The notes under the pieces are model-generated. The model was not told where the DNA came from, did not search any database, and worked only from the letters and a program-made list of their open reading frames with translations. Below are positions 42,308-56,922 of a stretch of 64,000 bases of DNA, piece after piece. The DNA is from Glebionis coronaria (lineage: Eukaryota; Streptophyta; Magnoliopsida; Asterales; Asteraceae), in contig JANFOE010000585.1 in assembly GCA_025667525.1 (NCBI GenBank), forward strand, positions 186,001-250,000, read 5' to 3'. Made by a program: the position numbers and the translations under genes. The stretch's first letter is position 1, and each line of letters begins with the position of its first letter.

Positions 42308-45291
42308 TGTAAAACCCGCATGCTTTTATCATGAATAGTACCCTTAAGATCGTACGTACTAGATTAAAACTTTCCTTTTATAATACGATTACGTTTACGT
42401 GTTAGGATTTTAGGTATTACGTACGTGTTAGAACACGATAAGTATTTATTACGCACGAACACGCAATAATTATTTAAAAAATAATTAATCATGAACATGC
42501 GATCATGAAATCACGAACGTAATTAAATCATGAACGTAATTAAATCACGAACTATTATTAATTACATATATATATTTATTAGGAGCGTAAATAAATAAAT
42601 TAGGTCACGGTAATTATTTAACGAGAACACACAAAACGCGAACACAAATAAACACGAACAAACACGTAAAACACGAACACGAGAACACACTTATTAATTA
42701 GACACGGAAAATGATCGGGTTAACCCATGTGGGCCCATATGCCACGAAATTAGGAAGGAGGATGGGCCAAGCCCATCAAAATTTACTAAAGAATGGGGTT
42801 AAGGGAAAAACACTACTCATTTTAACTTTAAAGAGGATTTTCACAAAAACCTAAAAAGCTCTCCTCCTCCTTCTTTTGTTTCTTTTGGCCGCCACCTTCA
42901 AACACACTAAAGGGGTGTTTGATTGATCTTGGATCTTGGATTTATTGCTAGTGTTTGTGTTTGTTCATCGTTCTTTAGATCCACGCATTCGGTAATTCGT
43001 TTAAACCCTTTTCTTTTGATTTAATCTTTTAATAATTAAGAACATGATATGTTTTTCTTAAAAACATAACTAAATCATAGATCTAACATGAAATTGGTTT
43101 TGGTATAAATCAAAAAGGGTTGTTTAAGGGGTGTTTGTTCTTGGTCGCGCCTAAACCGAACCCGAGAGGGTCTCGGTTTGGCCATTTGACCACCACCGAG
43201 ACCATATGGCCCCGGTTGGTTGGTGTGGGTCCCACGGAAGCATCAAGACAAGGGTAACCCCGAATTGGTTCGGGGCATGGTGTCGATTTCATGTCCGGTT
43301 CATAGTTCTTAGTCAAGATCCGGTTCACGGTGTATGTTTAGATTTTTATTTTTATGATCTTATGTTAAAATTAAATTAATAACATTACATGATTAATTTA
43401 ATAGCATGACTTAGGTTATTTTAATTATTAAAATCATGAAATTATTAACCTAAGTATTTTATATTTTTAAGACTTATAATTAATTAATTATTTATAGACC
43501 ATGGTTATAATTAATTAATTAACATGACTTAGGTTATATTATTAATAAATAATAATACATGTTTTAACCTAAGTATTTAACTTTATTTATTTAAAAACAT
43601 GTTATACTTTAATTAAATATTTTAACCTATAGTTTATTTTAATTACATGAAATAATTAATAAACTATACATTATATCATATGACTTAGAAAATAATCATG
43701 AAAACACTTAGGCTTATATACTTAGCTTATTTAACTAGCTTATATCTAATTATGGAAACGTTCTATTTTTAGAAACTTATTTAAATAAGGCAACAATCTA
43801 TTTATAGAAACTTTCTATTTTTAGAAACTTATTTATTTCAGGCAGTTAACCTATTTATGGAAACTTATTTAAATAAGGCAGCTAATCTATTTATGGAAAC
43901 TTTCTATTTTTAGAAACTTATCTATTTTAAGCAGTAATTCTATTTTTGGAAACTTTCTATTTTTGGAAACTTTCTACTTTTAGAAACTTTCTATTTTTGG
44001 AAACTTTCTATTTTTGGAAACTTTCTATTTTTGGTAACTTTCTATTTTTGGAAACTTTCTATTTTTGGAAAGTTACTTATTATTACACAGTAAGTATAAT
44101 AATACATGAAATACCAGAAATACTTAATCAGAGTAAACAAAATATAAGATAAACGCAGTTTAAGGCTTTAAACAGTAAAACATGATATGAACATATAAAA
44201 TAAGCTAAGACATGACATAAAACCAATTACGTATTTAGTAAGCAGATACTTATTCATGTATGTATTTATGTAGCATTAGTGATACGGAAGTATGATTCCT
44301 CTCAGTTCATCTTCTTCGTTCACTGGACAGAAGGTACGGATTCCCGTCCTTTCAGTATGGACATTCTTTCCTTAATAGGATTCCCCGTATGCAGCCAAAT
44401 GTTTTCCCGTAGTATAAGTTACATGTTTGAATTGCTTATGTTTAATTAAGAGTACCTATAGCCATATACATGCATGACCAGTTTCACCTAGTTATGGAGG
44501 TACCATAACCATAACATTAGAGGCACTGATGTTATGACTTCACCATGGCGGAGTGATTGCTCGTGGCGTCCCTTCAGATTTTGGCCATTTATATTATATT
44601 TATCATGTGGGGCGTATGGGTGCATCCTAGTTACATGTTTTCAGTCAGGATTTCATGGTGAATGTGGTGTGTGCCTTGCATCCTTCACAAGGAGCTGATC
44701 CCTCCTACCCAAAAACCAGTATATTAAATTAGAGGCAGCCCCTCTAATTTGCATGATGAGGTCACCCCTCCAAGTATTCATGCACGGTGGATTTTCATGA
44801 CCTATATTGGCTAATGGTAAAATATGTTAAACAGTTTTCATAAGATAAACATAAGGCTTTTCAAACTATAAAACCAGTTTTATGAACATGTTCCAGGTTT
44901 TCAAGGACTTCTACATTTCCGCTGCTATTAAGTCTTTATTATGATTAGTCATTCATAATATGTCTATATCCGTGAACTGAGCGTTATGCTCAGCCGTTTT
45001 TCCTTTCATGTTCCCAAAACGGCAGGTACCCAGGACTCGAGCATTTGGAGGACGTGCATAGGATGGAAGTTGCCATAGACTTCTTTTTCCTTTTTGCCTT
45101 CATATACTTATGCTTGTTTAGTCTTTCATTCATTTATTTTGCTTTATTATGTTTTGATCTTATGTTTGGGAACCGATGTTTGATTCCGGTTTACCCTATG
45201 GTCATGTAATGTATTAGATATTTATCCTTGTATGCTTTGATGACACACCATAATTACGCGTGACATTCCATTATCAAAATGGGGTGTTACA
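42308..45291 (+). repeat. 5' LTR of element Y
   Basis: TGTAAAACCCGCATGC to GGGTGTTACA, 2,984 bp. It contains AT-rich blocks, a 17-bp tandem repeat at 43760-44075, and a region (44480-44770) related by inversion to LTR X. Confidence 0.9.
43760..44075. repeat. 17-bp TATTTTTGGAAACTTTC tandem repeat
   Basis: About eight near-perfect 17-bp units at 43930-44070, preceded by degenerate units. The open frame across it (KLSIFGNFLFLETFYFW type) is repeat-derived. The counterpart in the second LTR at about 62260-62592 has a different copy number. Confidence 0.9.
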
Positions 45292-45654
45292 ATTATGGTA
45301 TCAGAGACAAGGCTTCGACCTGTAGGCTCTAAAACTCGACCTGTGACTAGTGGGTAGTCACCAGGAGCTTCCTAAGCCAACGTTTGTTATTCCATGTATT
45401 GATGTTTTCAGCGCATTGTTGTTTTAACCATGACGTTTTCAGCACCGTGAGGTTCTAACCTTGATGTTTTCATCGATATTGTTTTACTAATATGGATGGA
45501 CAACCGTCATTCATATTTAGTTATGTGTCATTGTTTATGCATAATGTTCCTCGTGAACTGTGGCTATGTGGACTGAACCCCAGTAGTTCATAATTAGTCA
45601 CATAAAATTTTTTTCTGATAAGTTTTGACAGAGGAGTTTTATTTATTTATGTTT
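45292..45654 (+). other. PBS and leader of element Y
   Basis: TGGTATCAGAGAC at 45296-45308, four bases after the LTR, is an initiator-Met-type PBS. The leader continues to the LARD insertion site; its TSD CATGT is 45655-45659. Confidence 0.88.
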
Positions 45655-45659
45655 CATGT

Positions 45660-48537
45660 TGTAACACCCCCACAAATTGCTATGCGCAGCGGAACTACAA
45701 CATTGGGTGCTATGTAGTTATCATCACACATAAGCTATATTAAACGACTCAAAGAGACGTAAAAGTTCAAACATTATTAAAAACATCAAGTCTACAGTTT
45801 TCCAAATCCCAAAAGAAATATAAAACAGAGTTTGCGTTTAGGTCCCCACTGAATCTCAACCCAAAAGTACATTTCCATTCACATGACCTAATATAAAAGA
45901 GTTTTAAGTGCAAAAGGGGAGGAAAAACAAGTAGACCGCCAAGCCACAACAACTTCCATCCTCGCATGCTCCACTGCTATCAATCTTGGTTACCTGAAAC
46001 ACATGCTTAAAATCGTCAACACAAAGGTTGAGCGAATCTATAGGTTTATCAAATCATAAGTCGAACATAAGTGTTAAAAACCAATCATGATTATTCAATA
46101 GCATTGTGGCCATACAATCTATTATTCAAGGATATGACAATTGTGTTTAAGCTCATGACACTAAACCGTTAACTCAATCACCCGCGTAATAATTACCGGC
46201 GTGATTCAGATGAAACCAAGGCCCCTAATAAGGCATCAGTTGCAATTATACCTTATCTCTTATCACAAATTATCCGTCCGCAGGGGGTATCAACGTACTA
46301 GCCCTCGTCTCGGATAGGGTAGTCAACCCCATAGTACTATCACTTTGTATAAGCGGCTATTTCCCCCTTCGCAAGGGCAAGACAATAGTTAATAGTTCAT
46401 GAATTTAGGGACTTTTGCAACTAGGTACTCAACACAATTTCAAGGCAACATTCGGGTCCAACAATCCTTCATGACTTATGTTCATTTTTCTTTAAATAGC
46501 ATGTATCCCCCTCGCGGGTAAAATCATTTGAAATAAGTAAAGAGCGAGGCTATAGACTCACCTTGCGCAGTAGTGGTAGTATTAGTAACTACGGCGTAAA
46601 CGAAATCGATCACCGACGATGAGGATGCCCCGGGAAATCAAATACAACACCTAACGAATAAACATGTAATGAATCAACACATTCAAGTACCTTCAAGTAC
46701 TATATGTACACAATTAAGAACACTCAAGGTTCATATAAACTCACGCCAAAGTCCATACAAGTGATATTTACTAGACACAAACCATTTTATACTTTATTAG
46801 AATTATCGCGCATTTTACAACTCTGCCGGTACATACCGAATGTACGGGCTGTTTTACCCCACTTAGACCACTCCTAAAAATCTGAGAAAATTTGTAAAAA
46901 TCACTTATAATCTGTAGAAACCCCTCACCAAATTTCATAAAAAGTTTTCACTTCTAAGACCTTCTGCTCAACACATCTCTATACCTTAAAATTTTGGGCA
47001 GATTTGCACCTTCCAAGTGTAACTCGACCTTGACTTATTTAGTCAACTCAACTTGAAACACCAACTCCTAAACTTGAAAATAAACTCTTTTTTACAGGTC
47101 TAGGACCAAAGAACAACTCCCAAATATTTTTAGAACTCTAGTTACAATCCTAGACATTTGACCTTCATTTTGACAAAAACCCGTAACTTGTGATTTTCAT
47201 CACCCGGTACGCCTCAAACTTTAAAATATCATAACTTTTGACTCGTTTTGAGTTAGAAGCTCTACCTTATACCAAATCTAAGCTAAAAAGAAGCTCTACC
47301 ACAATATCTTATCATCCCAACACTTAAGCAAAAGCTACTGTATGAAAAACGGCCTTAAACCTACTGGTCTAAAATGACTCTATCAAAATCATATCAAAAC
47401 ATCTTTTTGACCAATTTTAATCATTCCTATACTCCTAATAACACCTAATAAACATCCTAATCAAATAACAATACCCTAAATCACTTTTATGTTCATCCTC
47501 ATTCAAAACCCATTTCACAAAACTAACATACAATACAATTAAATTTATTAAAAATGAAATAAACATACATATAGAACCATACCCATTTGCTAAACAAATC
47601 AAAAACACCAAGAACACCAAAAACCCATTTGGCCGTGGGTTTTGGGGTCAAGAACACCAAGCAAATCTTTTCCAATAGCTTCAATATTTCAAATCCATGG
47701 TCCTAAACATATTTAAACAAAAACCCACGTATTTAATTAGATCAAAACATAATATTTTTCAAAATCTATAAAAATTAAATCTTGAAAAAAAAAGTTGTTG
47801 CATGTTGAATTTTTGTGGTGGGATTCACTTATCTTGATGTTTTAAGGATGGGTCATTGCTTAGATTTTTCAAAAACAAGTTTTTGATGGTGGATTCATGG
47901 TGGTGGTGTTTGGCCGTGAGTTTGAGAGAGAAAGGAGGGGGAGACAAAATTTTGGAGTGTGAAAAATGAGTTGTGTGTGAAAAAATAAGTTTATATATAG
48001 TGGAGGGAGGACCAAATGTGTAAATAAGTCTATCTTTTGGCCTTGCTTGCAAACTAGTTAGCAAAGAGCGGGAAATGGTAACTAGTCAGTTTTTAAAAAT
48101 TTACGGGAGTCGGGTTTTGTCCCGGCTTCCTCAAAATACTTTTAAATGGTTCAAACGCACACAAAACGATTATACATATGGTTCCGACTCGACTTAACAC
48201 GTAATAAAAATAAAATCTCGAAAGACTCAAATATCGATCAATCGATAATAAAAGGTAAATTTTGGGCATCCGTCGGTATCATAGTCGTCATCGGTTCTTC
48301 TTAAATCGTCAAACGTTAGATTACGACCGTAAACGTTGGTTTCAACTTAACCCGTCAAATATATAGCAAACGAAATTTCTTAAAAATTTCAAAATATACG
48401 TAAAATAGGATTAAATAAATGACGTTGGGCTCGGGATATCACATCCACAAGTGAGCCACAACTTAAGAGAGATGCTCATACTGAACAGCTCTTGAGACGA
48501 TAACTTAGCATCATGCGGCACTTTCACGGGTGTTACA
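45660..48537 (-). repeat. 3' LTR of the LARD
   Basis: Begins TGTAACACCCCCAC and ends GGGTGTTACA, with inverted terminal TGTAACACCC. A minus-strand TATA (CTATATATAAAC) lies at about 47989-48000. The open frames at 47435-47620 and 47825-48064 recur in the other LTR and lie near the presumed transcript start; I do not count them as genes. Confidence 0.95.
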
Positions 48538-51500
48538 TCCTCCCCTCCTTAAGGGAGTGACGTCCCGGCGCTCTCCGGTTCTTATACTCGCATTTCGTAC
48601 TACTAGGAAGATAAGGGTACTTCTTCCTGAAGAGGTCTTCACGTTCCGATATGGACTTCGGTTCACGTCTCGGGTTCCATCACACCTTCACCATAAGGAT
48701 TATACCTTGCTTCAATCTCTCAACATCTCGATCCATGATCTCCACTTCAAGTTCTCAAATTCTTCCTACGGTTATCAACCCATCTCTTACCACAGCTTCT
48801 CGCAGTTAACAAGTGATTCTAAATTTGCACCATCTCTTCCGTAGTCTCTCGAATCCTCTCAAGTCCATTCAACTTACTTTTTCCTACTTCATTCTATCCA
48901 ACTGGCGATCTACATTTTCATCAACATTTTCTTCAAATGCCGCAGCTTCAATGCTACCATGGTAAATGTCGTTGCACAAAGATACTACCAACGGAAAGTA
49001 TCGATCTCAACCACTATCAAAATCAATCACACGCGTTCGGAGCATGTCTTCCAACTTTCGAATCGCCCTTTCACTTGGTTCATCATCTCATAAAAACAAC
49101 TACTCACAAAATAAAATCGCACGGGTCACACATAACCCCATCGAAAAACGTTCAGAATATACAAGACGAAGTAATTATTACTAGTCATACAAAATCACCT
49201 TATTGCAATATTAAATACATACAAACCTATTCCGTCAAAACGAATTCACCGATACGAAATCATCCGACGTGTACATAACTCTCTCGAAAACATCACCATC
49301 CAATCAAACACAAAAGCCATTATGAAGCACATATAGCCGTATCACGACTTGTTTGCGAAATAGCCAAACCATGCCAAGTAAAATAAGTTCAATCAAGTTA
49401 ACTCATGCTTGCTAATCAGCCAAGCCATGATAAAATAAGAATCTTTGACATGTTCTCGGATGAGTCCAGTCGAAAGAAAATTGCAAGTTTAAGAGGGTTC
49501 AAAAGCTTGCTAGCTATGGATGCATATCCAAAAAGAAAATAAAATAAAATAAAATACATACATATGTCATCGTAGGGTGCTCACACACGGATCCATACCC
49601 AAAAGATATTACAAGAACACCATCTCACTTTCGTCCCAAACGTGGTCAAAATCTCAATAAACATCATCGTTCATAGTAAAAAAAATAAAATATATTACAT
49701 GGCACGTGTTCTTCATGATCGGACTTCATTGGACAACGTCGTCTCAAGTTCTCACAACTTACGATCACTTGACCAGATCACATACAACATAAACACATAA
49801 AAGACAAGGGTTCACCATAAAAACATCGACTATGTTTATCCATCGTTTAACCATCGAAAATCAGGGATGGTTGAGTCAAGCAAAGAGGATTCCTCACTTA
49901 AATAAACAAAGACGACAATGGAATTGTCTTCCAATTACCGATGCACAGTTGGTAAACTTCAACAGTTTATCGCGTGTCGTTAAACATATCAAAAGAACAA
50001 GAAAATAATATATATAAGGTACGATACATTCGATGTAGGAGAAGTCTTCTTCATTTCCCTCAGAGTTATTCGAACTCGGATTTCCTCTACTTCGGTAGTC
50101 TTCTATTTTTGTTAAAAACTCTCCTCAGTGTCGATACGAGCCCCTTAGGTATTTAATCAACACCCTCGTGATTTTGATGAAATTCGCACGTTACACGCAC
50201 ACATAAAAACATTTTCCAAAAATTACTCGGCCACAGTGACTTACTAAGTCAACGCCAAACAAAAAGGAAAGATTTCAAAGAACACAAGAAAATTCAAAAA
50301 TTTTCTTTAAGAATCAAAGAAATTACGACTACTTGCAAAAATGATCCACCATTTTAAAGAGAAACGTTCTCATCCAAACGTTTATCAAAACACTACAAGT
50401 TTCAAGATGACCAATTTTGTTTGACACGATAGTGCCCTTCCTAAACTATGCATAATTAGCTAGATCATGCATACTTAAGGATCAAGCAACAACAATTAAC
50501 AAAACAGGACTCTTCCCGAATTATGCATAGTTAGCTAAGCTGTGCATAATTGAGGATCGAGTGACGACACAAACATTATTATTACATACCAAATATGACT
50601 ACGAAAGTTTTCGACCTAATCTTCAAAATAATTAAACCATTTGAAATGAAATTTGAAATGGGAAAATATTGTTACCATCGTTTTAAGAAACACATTAAAC
50701 ATTTTTCATACACTTTGAAAACATATTTTTGCTTTGCCTTTTTATGAGAAAATAAATAAATAATTAAATAAAGAAATCGACACCATTTACATTTGGTTAA
50801 ACGAAACATTTCACACTCATACATATTTTCAAAATAGACTACTCACAAAATAACGGTAAGGTGGTTCAAGATTAGAGATCATTGCAAGCACAACCAGTAA
50901 TAAAGTCAAAAATCAATGAGATCGAACGAGGTAAACGAGCAATATAATTTCCAACTAAAATTAACTACATCAGAAACGAAAATGCTTCAAATATATGACA
51001 AAAGTATCGGGATAACAACAGCGATCTACGAATACATGGAGTAAAAATTGAATATCACACAAGCGTCAAAAATAAAACAACGCTCATAATTCCCATCGTC
51101 TCGAGTTGCACACACATTCCACCACGGGTAAACGAGGAGAGAAGAATAATCACTTGGTTAAATAGAAACAATTTCACCAGGAAGATCGAGTTCTTTCACC
51201 TCTACAATTCGGTAAAGCGGCTTCGCCTCCTCGCTTTTGTTCAATATAAATAAATAACCGATTTAATGAATATTTATAGCATCATACAAGTAAATACAGA
51301 ATTTTAGGTTCCATTAACCGAAAGAAGAAAGTTACGGCGTCCATGAACATGACAAAATACACCGGGTGCCATACCCTCATTTTCAAGTACTAGCGAAATA
51401 GTAGTTTTAAAATAAATATAACAATAATGGTTTCATATCATGATAAATGTTAAAATGAACAGTCACATGACGGCTCAAGTTTAGATACAGACTCACAAAA

Positions 51501-54039
51501 TCAAAGAAGTGATGTCGCACGATCGAACCATCGTGACTCAAAACATTATATATACATCTTAAGAAAATAATACAAGTAGGCGTGTGTTGTATAATCCAGT
51601 TGCGTATAATAATTAGTGTTACCTTGTACATTGTAAAACCGAGCATTTACACATTTTTAATTTGTGTTACACCATTAAAGAATTTATACCTTTCATTTTC
51701 CAATCTTTACAACGTTTTAATTTCTGAAAAGTTACAATCTCAAGAGAAAAGTACTAACATTAGTAAGGCGGTGACTCGGTTATCATATTTGATAAAATCA
51801 TTAGGTTTGAAAATCTCCATACTTGTGTCAAAATCCCATTAATGTTCATATCTTAAGTACCAAAAACGTACATAGTAAGAATTTTCCAAGTTTTACATTA
51901 TTATTACGGCTTACCTTACCACACATATACAAGTAACCAACACAACTCAAATTAGTCCAATTGACTCTTAAAATTAACCTTGACTTTTATTACACACATG
52001 TTTTCCGCAAAACTGTTTGTTAAATCATATTCGCGTAATTCGACTCAAATGATAAAGAGGTTTCACATGGTATTATCTCGGATACTTACTGATTTTAGTC
52101 GAGACTTAAATCTCAAAAATAATAATAATATAATAATGTAATAATTAATCACAATTTGCTTATTTCAATAATTCAAAGATATATAAAATTCAACTTTTAA
52201 TCATTAACCCATTATCAAGTGATTTTAAAATTAACACATCTCGCAGCGGAATAAAACAAAAGATTTTTCAAACGTTTTTAAACAAGCATCATCGAATTAT
52301 GCATAGTGATTCTCTATAACGACAATTTAACAAACAAATGATTTCCAATGACGTTCCATCAATGTTTAAAATTTTATTTCAAGCATTGTAATTTCTTACT
52401 TAAGGTGCATATTCCGATTTTATCCCATTTTATTCACCACAACAAGTATCGTGTTCTAGTTTACACCAATGCATACGTAAACATAACCTTATGTTTAAAA
52501 TAAAACCAATTTTACAGAATCTCTAGCTCCAAAACACATGTCCACATCTTCTACTCATGTTTTATATTACAAGATACGTCAAAAGTTTACTATATTGACC
52601 CAAGAATTAATTCATACTAAATCCGAAGCTACATATACTCAATAGTCATATCGCAAATTTTATTATAAACTCCTTTCTCAAATTAATTTAAACAAATTCT
52701 TAACAAGTCCATCACAATCTTTTAGTATCAAATTTTAATATATGAAAACAAGGATTTTACGAGTAATACAAATTACTTATTATGATATACCAACCAAGGT
52801 TGACGGAAAAACAATTTCACTTCGTCACTTTACTCTCTATAAGAGTTTTACTTGTTATAAGACACATCATACGTCATTTTTATCCAAAAGTTTTATTCAC
52901 CAAATATTAAATATATAAAACACTTTATGTTTAAACCATTTAATCAACAAAGTTTAGTGCTTACTTAACTCACACAAATGCCGGACCTCGTCATATATAC
53001 TAACAAATTTAAAATAATAAGATAACAAGAACAAAAATGAAATAAACGAAACGAGAATACGTATGTCAACTAAATGTTGTTATCGGCCTCGGATGAGTCT
53101 CGAAATCGTACTCCACAAAATTAACACAAAAACCAACCAAATTCCAAGTTATCACGCTTGATCACAACGCTAGTCTATTTTAAAACACGTCTTTAAAATT
53201 CAAGTAGAATAGTAAACAACGATTAAATGGCAACACGCCTCAACCACGTTTTATAACACACACAAATGTGATTCGTCGCTACGATGTACGCATCGTTGAT
53301 TATACTTCGTCTACATTATATTTACGCCAACTATCATGTCAAACCCATAAGGAATAAAGGAAATAAAGTAATACGTAAGTAAATTACGTTTCAAAAGAAA
53401 ATGTCCAAAATGACACATCACGGTGCGATAACGACAATCGAGATCAATCTAGTCAGTATACAATATATTACGAAGCGTTATTTACGTATCTAGAGTATCA
53501 AACGAGGTTCATATTCGGTTATCCGAACAATAAATTAATTATCAAGATTGATAATTTGCGGTAAGGCCGAAATCTCAACAAAACCGCATTATAACATGTA
53601 CGATAATCACTCAAGGACCATTGCTTCGCGTGCAATGCCTTTAAATACCATAGTATATACATACTTATACATACAACCATTCCTACATACACGTAGGATT
53701 ACAACGCGGTGTTGCCATGTAATGCAATGTAGCACGTTATGCCAATTACATGCAACATATACGATAATCTTTACAGGAATTTGCAAATTACGATGATAAG
53801 TACTCAACGTACAAAACAATATATCTCAATATATATCAAAGTATTTACTTACTAAATACTCGGGAATTCATATCAATTTTGAGGGATACATCTAAAATAT
53901 AAAGCAATGCTAAAGAATTCTTACCGGAGCCATGCAGGATAGTTGTGTGCTTGGACAATTTCTTACGACACCAAAAGTTATAGTTTAGGATTTTTCAAAA
54001 TGACCTAGTTCTCTATAACTCATGGCTCTGATACCAATC
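48538..54039 (-). other. Noncoding internal region of the LARD
   Basis: PPT at the left edge (minus strand) and PBS at the right edge. Between them there is AT-rich sequence with no recognisable domain and a duplicated block at about 50440-50560 (TGCATAATTAGCTAGATCATGCATA and GCATAGTTAGCTAAGCTGTGC types). Whether it carries an RNA packaging signal cannot be seen from sequence alone. Confidence 0.85.
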
Positions 54040-56917
54040 TGTAACACCCCCACAAATTGCTATGCGCAGCGGAACTACAACATTGGGTGCTACGTAGTTA
54101 TCATCACACATAAGCTATATTAAACGACTCAAAGAGACGTAAAAGTTCAAACATTATTAAAAACATCAAGTCTACAGTTTTACAAATCCCAAAAGAAATA
54201 TAAAACAGAGTTTGCGTTTAGGTCCCCACTGAATCTCAACCCAAAAGTACATTTCCATTCACATGACCTAATATAAAAGAGTTTTAAGTGCAAAAAGGGA
54301 GGAAAAACAAGTAGACCGCCAAGCCACAACAACTTCCATCCTCGCATGCTCCACTGCTATCAATCTTGGTTACCTGAAACACATGCTTAAAATCGTCAAC
54401 ACAAAGGTTGAGCGAATCTATAGGTTTATCAAATCATAAGTCGAACATAAGTGTTAAAAACCAATCATGATTATTCAATAGCATTGTGGCCATACAATCT
54501 ATTATTCAAGGATATGACAATTGTGTTTAAGCTCATGACACTAAACCGTTAACTCAATCACCCGCGTAATAATTACCGGCGTGATTCAGATGAAACCAAG
54601 GCCCCTAATAAGGCATCAGTTGCAATTATACCTTATCTCTTATCACAAATTATCCGTCCACAGGGGGTATCAACGTACTAGCCCTCGTCTCGGATAGGGT
54701 AGTCAACCACATAGTACTATCACTTTGTATAAGCGGCTATTTCCCCCTTCGCAAGGGCAAGACAATAGTTAATAGTTCATGAATTTAGGGACTTTTGCAA
54801 CTAGGTACTCAACACAATTTCAAGGCAACATTCGGGTCCAACAATCCTTCATGACTTATGTTCATTTTTCTTTAAATAGCATGTATCCCCCTCGCGGGTA
54901 AAATCATTTGAAATAAGTAAAGAGCGAGGCTATAGACTCACCTTGCGCAGTAGTGGTGGTATTAGTAACTACGGCGTAAACGAAATCGATCACCGACGAT
55001 GAGGATGCCCCGGGAAATCAAATACAACACCTAACGAATAAACACGTAATGAATCAACACATTCAAGTACCTTCAAGTACTATATGTACACAATTAAGAA
55101 CACTCAAGGTTCATATAAACTCACGCCAAAGTCCATACAAGTGATATTTACTAGACACAAACCATTTTATACTTTATTAGAATTATCGCGCATTTTACAA
55201 CTCTGCCGGTACATACCGAATGTACGGGCTGTTTTACCCCACTTAGACCACTCCTAAAAATCTGAGAAAATTTGTAAAAATCACTTATAATCTGTAGAAA
55301 CCCCTCACCAAATTTCATAAAAAGTTTTCACTTCTAAGACCTTCTGCTCAACACATCTCTATACCTTAAAATTTTGGGCAGATTTGCACCTTCCAAGTGT
55401 AACTCGACCTTGACTTATTTAGTCAACTCAACTTGAAACACCAACTCCTAAACTTGAAAATAAACTCTTTTTTACAGGTCTAGGACCAAAGAACAACTCC
55501 CAAATATTTTTAGAACTCTAGTTACAATCCTAGACATTTGACCTTCATTTTGACAAAAACCCGTAACTTGTGATTTTCATCACCCGGTACGCCTCAAACT
55601 TTAAAATATCATAACTTTTGACTTGTTTTGAGTTAGAAGCTCTACCTTATACCAAATCGAAGCTAAAAAGAAGCTCTACCACAATATCTTATCATCCCAA
55701 CACTTAAGCAAAAGCTACTGTATGAAAAACGGCCTTAAACCTACTGGTCTAAAATGACTCTATCAAAATCATATCAAAACATCTTTTTGACCAATTTTAA
55801 TCATTCCTATACTCCTAATAACACCTAATAAACATCCTAATCAAATAACAATACCCTAAATCACTTTTATGTTCATCCTCATTCAAAACCCATTTCACAA
55901 AACTAACATACAATACAATTAAATTTATTAAAAATGAAATAAACATACATATAGAACCATACCCATTTGCTAAACAAATCAAAAACACCAAGAACACCAA
56001 AAACCCATTTGGCCGTGGGTTTTGGGGTCAAGAACACCAAGCAAATCTTTTCCAATAGCTTCAATATTTCAAATCCATGTTCCTAAACATATTTAAACAA
56101 AAACCCACGTATTTAATTAGATCAAAACATAATATTTTTCAAAATCTATAAAAATTAAATCTTGAAAAAAAAAGTTGTTGCATGTTGAATTTTTGTGGTG
56201 GGATTCACTTATCTTGATGTTTTAAGGATGGGTCATTGCTTAGATTTTTCAAAAACAAGTTTTTGATGGTGGATTCATGGTGGTGGTGTTTGGCCGTGAG
56301 TTTGAGAGAGAAAGGAGGGGGAGACAAAATTTTGGAGTGTGAAAAATGAGGTGTGTGTGAAAAAATAAGTTTATATATAGTGGAGGGAGGACCAAATGTG
56401 TAAATAAGTCTATCTTTTGGCCTTGCTTGCAAACTAGTTAGCAAAGAGCGGGAAATGGTAACTAGTCAGTTTTTAAAAATTTACGGGAGTCGGGTTTTGT
56501 CCCGGCTTCCTCAAAATACTTTTAAATGGTTCAAACGCACACAAAACGATTATACATATGGTTCCGACTCGACTTAACACGTAATAAAAATAAAATCTCG
56601 AAAAACTCAAATATCGATCAATCAATAATAAAAGGTAAATTTTGGGCATCCGTCGGTATCATAGTCGTCATCGGTTCTTCTTAAATCGTCAAACGTTAGA
56701 TTACGACCGTAAACGTTGGTTTCAACTTAACCCGTCCAATATATAGCAAACGAAATTTCTTAAAAATTTCAAAATATACGTAAAATAGGATTAAATAAAT
56801 GACGTTGGGCTCGGGATATCACATCCGCAAGTGAGCCACAACTTAAGAGAGATGCTCATACTGAACAGCTCTTGAGACGATAACTTAGCATCATGCGGCA
56901 CTTTCACGGGTGTTACA
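54040..56917 (-). repeat. 5' LTR of the LARD
   Basis: Same length as its partner, 2,878 bp, with no indels that I could find and about 15 single-base differences. Confidence 0.95.
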
Positions 56918-56922
56918 CATGT

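Larger units (their letters stand above)
45660..56917 (-). mobile_element. Young noncoding LARD retrotransposon, TSD CATGT
   Basis: Two 2,878-bp LTRs (45660-48537 and 54040-56917) differ at about 15 bases, near 99.5% identity. CATGT flanks both sides (45655-45659, 56918-56922). The PBS (TGGTATCAGAGCC, minus, 54036-54024) and PPT (AAGGAGGGGAGGA, minus, 48550-48538) fix the orientation. The 5.5 kb between the LTRs has no gag or pol resemblance on either strand and no frame above about 115 codons. This is the definition of a large retrotransposon derivative. It must have been mobilised in trans. Confidence 0.95.

Noticed and set aside
47435..48064. Minus-strand frames of 61 and 79 codons, repeated identically at 55815-56444
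   Set aside because: They lie in the LARD LTR, are duplicated only because the LTR is, and show no family resemblance.
48937..49278. 113-codon plus-strand frame in the LARD interior
   Set aside because: His/Ser/Thr-rich, antisense to the element, no start context or family resemblance.
48538..54039. Hidden gag-pol inside the LARD
   Set aside because: Scanning both strands by eye for RT, integrase and knuckle motifs found none; a profile search could still detect very old remnants.
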